This document shows positions 53,171-61,355 of a stretch of DNA of 64,000 nucleotides, one piece after another; the stretch's first letter is position 1, and each line of letters opens with the position of its first letter. Under the pieces are notes generated by a model. The model was not told the origin of the DNA. It saw nothing but the letters and a program-made list of their open reading frames with translations, and did no database searches. The DNA is taken from NCBI GenBank assembly GCA_023386955.1, contig JAEWIS010000026.1:219728-283727 (forward strand). The letters are read 5' to 3'. This DNA comes from Bacillota bacterium. Lineage in GTDB: Bacteria > Bacillota > Bacilli > Paenibacillales > NBRC-103111. Position numbers and translations under genes: made by a program.

Positions 53171-55515
53171 TGAACCGTTTTGTGGAAAGGCTCGGCAAAC
53201 CCTTGCTTGACCGGATTACCCAGAATAAGCGTCCCCATTACAATAAAAGCCTGGCGATGATTTTATTGGTATCCAGTATTCCCGGCTTTATCATCGGTGC
53301 ATTGGTGTACTGGATGGGAGGCGGGCGGCTGGAATCCGAGCTGTTGAATCTTCATAATGTGCAAATTGAACAGCGTGCCCGCAATATTGATGAACAGCTC
53401 ACCAACCTGGAGCTGATGCTGTCCCATTGGGCGTTTGATAATAAGTTTGACTATAGTCTTCTGGATGTTGATTTTAACACCGACTTCGAACGGGCCAAGG
53501 ATATCTCCAAGACGCTATTGGTTATGCAAGGCTCCAATACCATGACCAAACGGGTGGAGCTGTATTTGGAGGAGAATCGCGAGGTCATGTTTGATCCGGA
53601 GTATTCCGTCGTCCGCAACCCCGCCGTTTCAGAAATCTACAAACAGCTGATTCAGCCCACCCGGATTACGTATTGGACCCAATGGGCCTTCGATCCGGCC
53701 AGACCGAATGAGAAGGATATTACTCTGGTTCACCAAATTCCGGGCGGAAGCTTCGACCCCTTCGGCACACTCCTGGTCCGGCTGGATTCCCAGAAGGTTT
53801 CCGATATGCTCAAAACCATGCTGCCCTATAACGAAGGAGAGAGCTTCATCCTCCAGGACACCGGGGATGTGTATGCTTCTGCCCGGGGCGGCGGGCTGGA
53901 TTCGCCGTTTGTTACCGCTTTGCAGGATAAAATCAAGGAGCATCCGGCAGACAGAGCGTTTTTCTTCGAGTGGAAGGGGATTACCTATACGGTTTCCTAC
54001 GGGAACTTCTCCCGGATTGCCTCTAATTGGACCTACGTGTCGGCATCGCCCATCTCCAGCATCACCTCACCGGTTGTATTTATTTCCAAGCTGATTCTGA
54101 TCATCAGCCTGTGTGCGCTGCTTCTTGCAGTGCTGCTGTCTTGGGTGGCTTCCCGGCGCATTTATTCGCCTGTCAACCGGCTGGTGCAGCAGTTGCTGGG
54201 CGGCCAAGAGCCGGCGGGAGGCAAGGAGGATGAGTTCGCGTTAATCGAGCAGCGTTGGAACAGCCTGTATGAGCAAAGCCATGAGATGCAGGGCAGGCTG
54301 GCGGAGCAGCTGCCCCATGTTAAGGAGAGCTTCCTGCACCAGCTGATGCAGGGTTACCTCTACGCCTATTCCGAGGAAGACCTGATGAACCGGATGGAAA
54401 GCTTCAAGTGGGAAGTCCGGGACCGGGTGTTTATTGTCATGTACGTCCAACTCACCGGTATCACCAGCCATGAGGGCAAATTCAAATACGGCGATGAAGG
54501 GCTGGTTACCTTTGCCGCGGTTAACATTATCAGCGAACTGGCGGGGCTTCATTTCGAACAGCATAACTCCATCAACTTCCATGATCTGACGGCAGGGCTG
54601 CTTGTTATCGTGCCCAATGACAAAGCTTATGCCGGTGATCTGCAGGACTTCTCGGAGGAGCTGACCCAGGCCGTCAACCAAATGCTGAAGATGAATGTAA
54701 CCTTGGCCATCAGCCGGCCGGTCAACACCATATCCGAAATTCCTGGGTCCTTCGAAACCGCCCGGCAGGCGGCCGCCTTCCGCAATTTCTCCAACGAGAA
54801 CCAGATTCTCGATATGGAAACCCAGCCGCAGGTGCCGGAGGAAGCGGAGCTCCAGTATCCCTTCTCTCTGGAGCGTGAGCTGATCCAGGCCATGCGGACC
54901 GGGCAGGAAACGGATACGTACAAGCTGCTGGAGGATTTCCTGGTGGCGCTCTCCTCCAATGGGGCCAAGGAAATCGATGTCCAGCAGGGGATGCTCCACC
55001 TGCTCGGCAGCATTCAGCATGCGGTGATGGTATCAGGCATCAACCCCAACCGTTTGTTCAAGGGCATCAATATGTATGAATCCTTGTCCCAAATCCGGGA
55101 GACCAAGCTGATTCTGGAATGGTTCCGGGAGAAGATCGTGGACCCCTATCTGCGTGAGCTGATGCAGCGTACGGACGCCCAGGTGAAGCGGATTATTGAG
55201 CAGGCCATGCTGTATCTGCAGCACAATTACATGAACGATATATCCCTGGACAATTGTGCGGAGCATACGGGAACCAATCCTTTCTTCCTGAGCAAATCCT
55301 TCAAGCAGGTCACCGGCAAGAACTTCATCGATTACCTCACGGAAATCCGGATGGAGAAGGCCAGAGAGCTGCTCCGGGATACGGATCTCCTGATTAACGA
55401 TGTGGCCGAGCGCGTGGGCTACCAGCACAGCTATTTCAACCGGATTTTCAAGAAGCTGGAGGGCATGACGCCTACCCGGTACCGTGAATTAAGCCGGGAA
55501 AAGGGATTGCAATAA
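53167..55515 (+). CDS. Membrane AraC-family regulator with extracellular sensor (YesS-like)
   Basis: A 782-residue regulator. One span lies near residues 30-52 and another near 295-320, with a Cache-like outer domain between. A central cytoplasmic region follows, and the C-terminal AraC helix-turn-helix pair covers about 680-780 (NDISLDNCAEHTGTNPFFLS and INDVAERVGYQHSYFNRIFK). Size and layout match B. subtilis YesS, which controls rhamnogalacturonan genes. GTG 53167 or ATG 53170 may be the start; both overlap the previous stop. Confidence 0.92.
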   Translation: MMNRFVERLGKPLLDRITQNKRPHYNKSLAMILLVSSIPGFIIGALVYWMGGGRLESELLNLHNVQIEQRARNIDEQLTNLELMLSHWAFDNKFDYSLLDVDFNTDFERAKDISKTLLVMQGSNTMTKRVELYLEENREVMFDPEYSVVRNPAVSEIYKQLIQPTRITYWTQWAFDPARPNEKDITLVHQIPGGSFDPFGTLLVRLDSQKVSDMLKTMLPYNEGESFILQDTGDVYASARGGGLDSPFVTALQDKIKEHPADRAFFFEWKGITYTVSYGNFSRIASNWTYVSASPISSITSPVVFISKLILIISLCALLLAVLLSWVASRRIYSPVNRLVQQLLGGQEPAGGKEDEFALIEQRWNSLYEQSHEMQGRLAEQLPHVKESFLHQLMQGYLYAYSEEDLMNRMESFKWEVRDRVFIVMYVQLTGITSHEGKFKYGDEGLVTFAAVNIISELAGLHFEQHNSINFHDLTAGLLVIVPNDKAYAGDLQDFSEELTQAVNQMLKMNVTLAISRPVNTISEIPGSFETARQAAAFRNFSNENQILDMETQPQVPEEAELQYPFSLERELIQAMRTGQETDTYKLLEDFLVALSSNGAKEIDVQQGMLHLLGSIQHAVMVSGINPNRLFKGINMYESLSQIRETKLILEWFREKIVDPYLRELMQRTDAQVKRIIEQAMLYLQHNYMNDISLDNCAEHTGTNPFFLSKSFKQVTGKNFIDYLTEIRMEKARELLRDTDLLINDVAERVGYQHSYFNRIFKKLEGMTPTRYRELSREKGLQ

Positions 55516-55600
55516 AGTCCAAAACTATTGAAAATGTGCAATTGCGCGGGACCGGGAGGACAAGAAAGTCTCATTGTCATGAAGGGAGATGCGGCCTAGA

Positions 55601-58225
55601 ATGGGGGTGCAGCTTTCGAAAGACAATATAAAGGAGATGGTCTTGTTGTCTTCACAGAAACCGGTCCAATTGCGCTGGCTTAAGAATCCGTCCGGGGACG
55701 CGGGCATTACCTGGGGAATTCCCTGGAAAAAAGGCGAGATTAACCGGGAAACCGTCCTAAGTCTCTCCAGTGCGGACGGCCTCCGCCAATATCCTATCGA
55801 CAGCTGGCCAACAGCATATTGGCCGGACGGAAGCGTCAAGTGGTCCGCTCACGCGGCAGTGGTCCCCGCTTCGGAAAGCGGGGGCTTTGTGCTGGATAAA
55901 GGAGAATCACCCGTTCCGGCATCACGTGTATCCGTGGAGGAATCCGCTGAGCGGATTACCGTATCCACCGGCTCCATCCGTTGGGTGATCGCCAAGCAGG
56001 GAACGCGGATCGTAGAGCGTATGGAGCGCGACCGCCGTGAAATCTGCAGCGGCGGCATTTTGGTGGCGCTGACGGAGGTGCATGACCAGGTTTCCGGTAT
56101 GCACACAACCCGTGAGGAGCCCTTCGAAGGTGTGGTCCTTCAGGCTGCTGTGGAAGCCGCAGGCCCGGTCCGGGCTGTGCTCCGGGTCCAAGGCAGATAC
56201 CGGGCGAAGTCGGGCTTACGGGAATGGCTGCCGTTTACGCTGCGGCTATACTTTTTTGCGGGACAGGCTTCCATCCGGCTGGTGCATACCTTTTATTACG
56301 ACGGCAATCCGAATACGGATTTTATCAAAGGGCTGGGAATCGCCTTTGAGGTGCCCTTATCCGGGCCTCATTATAACCGCCATATCCGCTTTGCAGGGGA
56401 AGAGGGCCTGTTCAGGGATTCCCCCAAGTCCATGTACAACCGCCGTACCAAGGGGCGTTATCTGGAGCTGTACGAGGATCAGCTGGAGGGCAAACCGCTT
56501 TCCTTCGACGAGGAGGACGACGCGTATTATCTGGGTCTGCTGAAGGATTCCGCCACATGGGACAGCTTCAAGCTCCTGCAGGATTCCTCCGAGCATTTCA
56601 CTGTCCGCAAGCGCACCAAGGAAGGCTGCTCCTGGGTCAAAGGGGCGGAAGGGCGCCGGGCGGGGGGCCTTGGGTATGCAGGCGGAGCATCCGGCGGAAT
56701 CGCTGTTGGCTTGAAGGATTTTTGGCGGAAATATCCGTCGGGTTTGGAAATTACGGGGATGGCTGCAGAAACGGCGCGCTTCACCGCGTGGTTCTGGTCG
56801 CCGGATGCCGAAGCCATGGATATGCGGCATTATGATACGGAAACCCATGTGCTCTCCTCCTATGAGGGGGCCGATGAGCTGAGAGCCACCCCTTATGGCG
56901 TTGGCAATACCCATGAGCTGACCGTGTGGTGTTTGGACGCTACACCGGATTCCAAGACACTGGGACAGATGGCCCAAGCAGCGGATATGCCGGAGCTTCT
57001 GGTATGTACACCGGAGTATTACCACGAAACCCGGGCCTTTGGCCTGTGGAGCCTGCCTGACCGCAGCTCGCCGGAGAAGGCGTATCTGGAGGACAGGCTG
57101 GACGGCATCATCGCCTTTTACCAGCAGGAGACAGAGCAGCGCAAGTGGTTTGGCTTCTGGGATTACGGCGACTTTATGCACAGCTATGATGCCGCCCGTC
57201 ACGTCTGGAACTACGACCTGGGCGGGTGTGCCTGGCAGAACGCGGAGCTGGTGCCCAACATGTGGCTGTGGACCATGTTCCTCCGCTCCGGCCGGGCGGA
57301 TATCTTCCGGATGGCGGAGGCCATGACCCGCCATACCAGCGAGGTGGATATGTACCACATCGGCGAATACGCCGGACTCGGCTCCCGGCACAATGTGGTG
57401 CATTGGGGCTGCGGCTGCAAGGAGCCGCGTATTGCCATGGCCGGCTTGCACCGTTATTATTATTACCTGACGGCGGATGAGCGGATCGGCGATTGTATGG
57501 AGCTTGTGAAGGATGCAGATTATGCTACCGTCACCCTCGACCCGCTGCGTGCCTATTTTCCCAAGGACGAGCATCCCACCCATATCCGGGTTGGCCCCGA
57601 CTGGGCGGCCTTCAGCTCCAACTGGATGACCCGCTGGGAGCGCTTCGAGGATACCTTCTACCGGGATAAAATTCTTACAGGCATCGATTGCGTCAAAAAA
57701 GCCAAGTATGGGCTGATTTCCGGCCCGGTTTACGGCTACGATCCCAAAACCGGGCTTTTATCGTCCATGGGCGTCGAAAACTGGGGACGGCATCTGTCCA
57801 TCTGTATGGGCGGCCCCCAGGTGTGGTTCGAGCTGGCGGAGATGCTGGAGGACCCGGAATGGAATGAGATGATGGCCGAATACGGCGTGTATTACAATGC
57901 GCCTCAGGAGGAGAAGGATCTTCTGTCTCATGGGGAAATCTCCCACAAGAATTTTGAGCATCCGGTTCTGAGTGTGGCGATAGCCGCTTACGGCGCGTAT
58001 TACCGGCAGGATACGGTGACGGCGGAGCGCTGCTGGACTATTCTCCACGGGAATCCCTTCGGGTCAGTCAATCTCCAGGAGCAATCGGAGGATGTGGTGT
58101 ACATGGACAGCATCAAGGAAATTGACTGGATGAATACCAATGAAGCCAGCCAGTGGTCGCTGAATACCATTCTGAGCTTGGAATTGATCAGCGAATGGCT
58201 TCCTTCCTCTGTCAATAAGAATTAA
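55601..58225 (+). CDS. Exo-rhamnogalacturonan lyase-like protein (PL26/PcRGLX type)
   Basis: An 874-residue protein without signal peptide. The N-terminal beta domain reads VQLRWLKNPSGDAGITWGIP and WPTAYWPDGSVKWSAHAAVV, typical of PcRGLX-like exo-rhamnogalacturonan lyases. A helical toroid-like part (WFGFWDYGDFMHSYDAARH and GLGSRHNVVHWGCGCKEPRI) and a C-terminal beta part follow. It should release unsaturated galacturonosyl-rhamnose in the cytoplasm. ATG 55601 was chosen because GGGAG at 55583-55587 is too near the in-frame ATG at 55589. Confidence 0.82.
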   Translation: MGVQLSKDNIKEMVLLSSQKPVQLRWLKNPSGDAGITWGIPWKKGEINRETVLSLSSADGLRQYPIDSWPTAYWPDGSVKWSAHAAVVPASESGGFVLDKGESPVPASRVSVEESAERITVSTGSIRWVIAKQGTRIVERMERDRREICSGGILVALTEVHDQVSGMHTTREEPFEGVVLQAAVEAAGPVRAVLRVQGRYRAKSGLREWLPFTLRLYFFAGQASIRLVHTFYYDGNPNTDFIKGLGIAFEVPLSGPHYNRHIRFAGEEGLFRDSPKSMYNRRTKGRYLELYEDQLEGKPLSFDEEDDAYYLGLLKDSATWDSFKLLQDSSEHFTVRKRTKEGCSWVKGAEGRRAGGLGYAGGASGGIAVGLKDFWRKYPSGLEITGMAAETARFTAWFWSPDAEAMDMRHYDTETHVLSSYEGADELRATPYGVGNTHELTVWCLDATPDSKTLGQMAQAADMPELLVCTPEYYHETRAFGLWSLPDRSSPEKAYLEDRLDGIIAFYQQETEQRKWFGFWDYGDFMHSYDAARHVWNYDLGGCAWQNAELVPNMWLWTMFLRSGRADIFRMAEAMTRHTSEVDMYHIGEYAGLGSRHNVVHWGCGCKEPRIAMAGLHRYYYYLTADERIGDCMELVKDADYATVTLDPLRAYFPKDEHPTHIRVGPDWAAFSSNWMTRWERFEDTFYRDKILTGIDCVKKAKYGLISGPVYGYDPKTGLLSSMGVENWGRHLSICMGGPQVWFELAEMLEDPEWNEMMAEYGVYYNAPQEEKDLLSHGEISHKNFEHPVLSVAIAAYGAYYRQDTVTAERCWTILHGNPFGSVNLQEQSEDVVYMDSIKEIDWMNTNEASQWSLNTILSLELISEWLPSSVNKN

Positions 58226-58238
58226 GAGGTGAAACAGG

Positions 58239-58928
58239 ATGAACGGAAATGCGTTGTTTCCGGCCGATTGGCAGCGGATTTATCATAATCCGTTGGCGGC
58301 GGCCTCCGATGTGGAAGGCTTCCGGATGGAAGGGCAAGGACTGGTTAGCTTTCCGGAGGGGAAGCTTCGGCTCGAAAACGGCATGGACCCGGAAGCGGGC
58401 CAAGCGGCCAATTTTGTCTTCTGGTGCCCGGAGGATTTCCCTGCGGATGTAGCGGTGTCCTGGGAATTCCGGCCTCTCCGGGAGCCGGGGCTGGCGATCC
58501 TGTTCATGGCGGCCAGAGGCGCCGCGGGCAAGGATCTGTTCGATCCGTCGCTGACGCAGCGGACAGGGATTTACGACCAGTATCATCACGGAGAGATGGA
58601 CGCGTTCCATATTTCCTATTTCCGGCGGAAGTGGCCGGAGGAGCGGCAATTTCACACCTGCAATCTCCGCAAAAGCTACGGCTTCCATCTGGTAGCCCAG
58701 GGAGCGGACCCGATTCCGGGTGTTGAGGATGTGGCGGAGCCTTACCGGATGCTGGCGGTGAAGCAGGGCAGTGCCATTTCTTTTTATATCAATGAACTGT
58801 CGGTTTTCTCCTGGCAGGATGACGGTGAGACCTACGGGCCGCTGCTGGGCGGAGGCCGGATCGGCTTCCGCCAGATGGCGCCGCTTTTGGCGGAATACGC
58901 CAATTTGCAGGTTTACGCCAAGCAATAA
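58239..58928 (+). CDS. yesU: DUF1961 protein YesU
   Basis: A 229-residue protein closely resembling B. subtilis YesU (for example NFVFWCPEDFPADVAVSWEF, FDPSLTQRTGIYDQYHHGEM, TCNLRKSYGFHL, GRIGFRQMAPL). It has a concanavalin-like fold and no signal peptide. yesU belongs to the rhamnogalacturonan operon of B. subtilis, but its activity is unknown. AGAGGTGAAACAGG precedes the ATG. Confidence 0.92.
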   Translation: MNGNALFPADWQRIYHNPLAAASDVEGFRMEGQGLVSFPEGKLRLENGMDPEAGQAANFVFWCPEDFPADVAVSWEFRPLREPGLAILFMAARGAAGKDLFDPSLTQRTGIYDQYHHGEMDAFHISYFRRKWPEERQFHTCNLRKSYGFHLVAQGADPIPGVEDVAEPYRMLAVKQGSAISFYINELSVFSWQDDGETYGPLLGGGRIGFRQMAPLLAEYANLQVYAKQ

Positions 58929-58949
58929 ACAAGGAGGCAATACTCACAC

Positions 58950-59756
58950 ATGGCTAAGATTTATGTGACGTACCCGCAAGGAAAGTTCAAGGCCCTGACC
59001 ATGAGCTATGACGACGGCCGCAAGGCTGATAAACGGCTGGTGGAGATTTTTAACCGCAACGGTATTAAAGGCACCTTCCACATCAATTCCGGCTTCTTCG
59101 GGAATACGGAATACGACCGGATGGAAGAAGCGGAATGTGTGGAGCTGTACAAGGGGCACGAGGTATCCGCCCATACCCTGACCCACCCCACTATCGCCCG
59201 CTGCCCCAAGGAAATGCTGGTCCACGAGGTGATGGAGGACCGCAAGAACCTGGAGCGTATCTTCGGCTACACCATCCGGGGCATGTCTTATCCTAATGGC
59301 TCCTACAGCCCGGAGATCATGGAGCTGCTGCCGCAGCTGGGCATTGAATACTCCCGTGTGGTGGAGACCACCCACGGCGGCTTCGGTCTGCCCCACAATT
59401 GGCTGGAGTGGAAAGCTACCTGCCACCACAAGGACAATCTTTTGAAGCATGGCGAAACCTTTGTTTCCCTGCACAAAAAGCAGTACCTGTACCTGATGTA
59501 TGTCTGGGGCCACAGCTACGAGTTCGACAATGACAACAACTGGAATGTCATTGAAGAATTTTGTGAGCTGGCAGGCGGCCGGGATGATATCTGGTATGCC
59601 ACCAATATGGAGATTGTGGATTATATGAAGGCGTATCAGCGTCTTCGTTTCTCAGCCGGAATGGAGTTTGTGGAGAATCCCAACGCCACCTCCGTGTGGC
59701 TAAGCGTGGACGGGGACATCCGGGAAATTCCGGGCGGAGTCACCGTACGTTTTTAG
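58950..59756 (+). CDS. Polysaccharide deacetylase (NodB/CE4-like)
   Basis: A 268-residue cytoplasmic protein. The metal-binding residues of the NodB fold are present: Asp21-Asp22 in SYDDG and His75/His79 in SAHTLTH; further motifs are GTFHINSGFF and RGMSYPNGSYSPE. In this operon it may remove acetyl groups from pectin-derived oligosaccharides, where B. subtilis uses the unrelated esterases YesT and YesY; this is inferred. CAAGGAGGC precedes the ATG. Confidence 0.88.
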   Translation: MAKIYVTYPQGKFKALTMSYDDGRKADKRLVEIFNRNGIKGTFHINSGFFGNTEYDRMEEAECVELYKGHEVSAHTLTHPTIARCPKEMLVHEVMEDRKNLERIFGYTIRGMSYPNGSYSPEIMELLPQLGIEYSRVVETTHGGFGLPHNWLEWKATCHHKDNLLKHGETFVSLHKKQYLYLMYVWGHSYEFDNDNNWNVIEEFCELAGGRDDIWYATNMEIVDYMKAYQRLRFSAGMEFVENPNATSVWLSVDGDIREIPGGVTVRF

Positions 59757-59772
59757 TATTCATATGTGCTTG

Positions 59773-59813
59773 GCAGCCTGTATGGGGGAAAACCCGGTGC
59801 AGGCTGTTTTTTG
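59773..59813 (+). terminator. Terminator after the deacetylase gene
   Basis: CAGCCTG and CAGGCTG form the outer stem with an inner GGG/CCC pairing and a TTTTTT run. It ends the transcript that includes the lyase, yesU and deacetylase genes. The following 260 bp to the next start hold only an A/T-rich leader with no clear promoter. Confidence 0.8.
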
Positions 59814-60072
59814 TATGAAATCAAGCTGGCGTATGGAATGTGCCAAATGCGTTTGATATGAACATGGAATTTCCTGGATTAATTCTGGAGGATTGGTTTG
59901 TCCCGTGGCAAGATTGTGCGAAATGAACAAAATAGTGCAACCCTTTCGGTTAGTCGGGGGCAAGAATGTACCATTGCCTAAAGGGGGGAGGGCTGGTACG
60001 CTACGGGTGTACAGCCGGCAGGCCTTGTTAGGCCTGGCCGGACGAAGCTTACCTACAGGAGGAATTATTCGC

Positions 60073-61341
60073 ATGAAGACAGAAACCCGAGTTTGTTCTC
60101 CCCTAGCAACGCTGGACATTGAGGCGGCAGGTCCCCGCTGCAAGCTGCTGCTGGGCGACTTAAACGGCGACGGCCGGATGGAGCTGCTGCTGGTTCAGCC
60201 GGACAACCGCCAGGATGTCCGTTATATCCCCCATCAGGTGCAATGCCTGACCGCTTATGACCTCACCGGCAAGCTCCTGTGGCAAACCGGCAAGCCTGAC
60301 CCGGGTGCAGGCAAACAAGGCTCCGACTACCCCGCCCAGATTTATGACATCGATGGGGACGGCAAGCTGGAGGTTCTGTGTGTTATGAATAGCCAGTTCC
60401 ATATTCTCGACGGAGCTACGGGAGAAGTGAAAGCGGTTCATGAACTGCCGGGAGAGGAGGCCCATGACTGCATTATTATTGCCAACCTGACCGGCAAGGA
60501 CCGCCCTTCGGACATTATTCTGAAGGACCGGTACCACAAGCTGTGGGCACTGGACAACCAGTTTAATCTCTTGTGGACCCATGAGGGCAACCCGGGCCAC
60601 TTTCCTTGGGTATATGATCTGAACGGGGACGGCTACGATGAGGTGATGGCCGGTTATGATCTTCTGGACCATAACGGCAAGCTCCAGTGGAGCTGCAAGG
60701 ATCTGGACGACCATGCCGACTGCATCTGGGTTGGAGACGTGAACGGAGACGGGCTGCCGGAGCTGGTGGTAGGCGGCAGCGTGACGGTGATGTATGACCG
60801 CGACGGCAATGAGCTGTGGCGCTATGAGGGCTCCATCGAATCCCAGCATATCGCTCTGGGCAAATTCTGTCCGGAGCTGCCGGGTTTGCAGGTGGCAGGT
60901 CTCGACCGGATGGTCCGGGAGGATGACGGCAAAGGCTTGAAGGGCAGGGATGCCTTGTTCCTGCTGGACTGCGAGGGCAAGGAAATCTGGAAGGAAGACC
61001 GCAAAACTCCGGGCTGGCTGACCATCGCCGAAACCCTCTCCAACTGGGAGGCGGGGGCTCCTGACTATATTCTGGCCTTCCGCCGGGGCGGCGGTGTGTT
61101 CCCTGGTTTGTATGACGGCAATATGAATGTGGTGGCTACCTTCCCGACGGAAGGGTATGTGGTCCATGGCGATCTTCTGGGCAGTGGCAATGAAATGGCC
61201 ATTGTTTATACCGATACCGAAGCGGTGGTGTATGCCAGTGCGCCTGCTGATTTGACCCAATCCGCTGCCGGCGGCCCGCTGCCCCAACCAAAGCGGCTTT
61301 ACAGCTCAACCCTTTATCCCGGCGGGGAAATCATCAAATAA
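60073..61341 (+). CDS. Cytoplasmic beta-propeller protein with DxDGDG repeats
   Basis: A 422-residue protein without signal peptide. It is built of propeller-like blades with calcium-binding motifs: GDLNGDGRMELLL, YDIDGDGKLEVLC, YDLNGDGYDEVMAG and GDVNGDGLPELVVGG. The pattern and the GKLLWQTGKP strand recall the propeller of family 11 rhamnogalacturonan lyases (YesW/YesX), but it is shorter than these. It may be a lyase-related or binding protein. AGGAGGAATTATTCGC precedes ATG 60073. Confidence 0.8.
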   Translation: MKTETRVCSPLATLDIEAAGPRCKLLLGDLNGDGRMELLLVQPDNRQDVRYIPHQVQCLTAYDLTGKLLWQTGKPDPGAGKQGSDYPAQIYDIDGDGKLEVLCVMNSQFHILDGATGEVKAVHELPGEEAHDCIIIANLTGKDRPSDIILKDRYHKLWALDNQFNLLWTHEGNPGHFPWVYDLNGDGYDEVMAGYDLLDHNGKLQWSCKDLDDHADCIWVGDVNGDGLPELVVGGSVTVMYDRDGNELWRYEGSIESQHIALGKFCPELPGLQVAGLDRMVREDDGKGLKGRDALFLLDCEGKEIWKEDRKTPGWLTIAETLSNWEAGAPDYILAFRRGGGVFPGLYDGNMNVVATFPTEGYVVHGDLLGSGNEMAIVYTDTEAVVYASAPADLTQSAAGGPLPQPKRLYSSTLYPGGEIIK

Positions 61342-61355
61342 GGAGGCTCTAGGAA

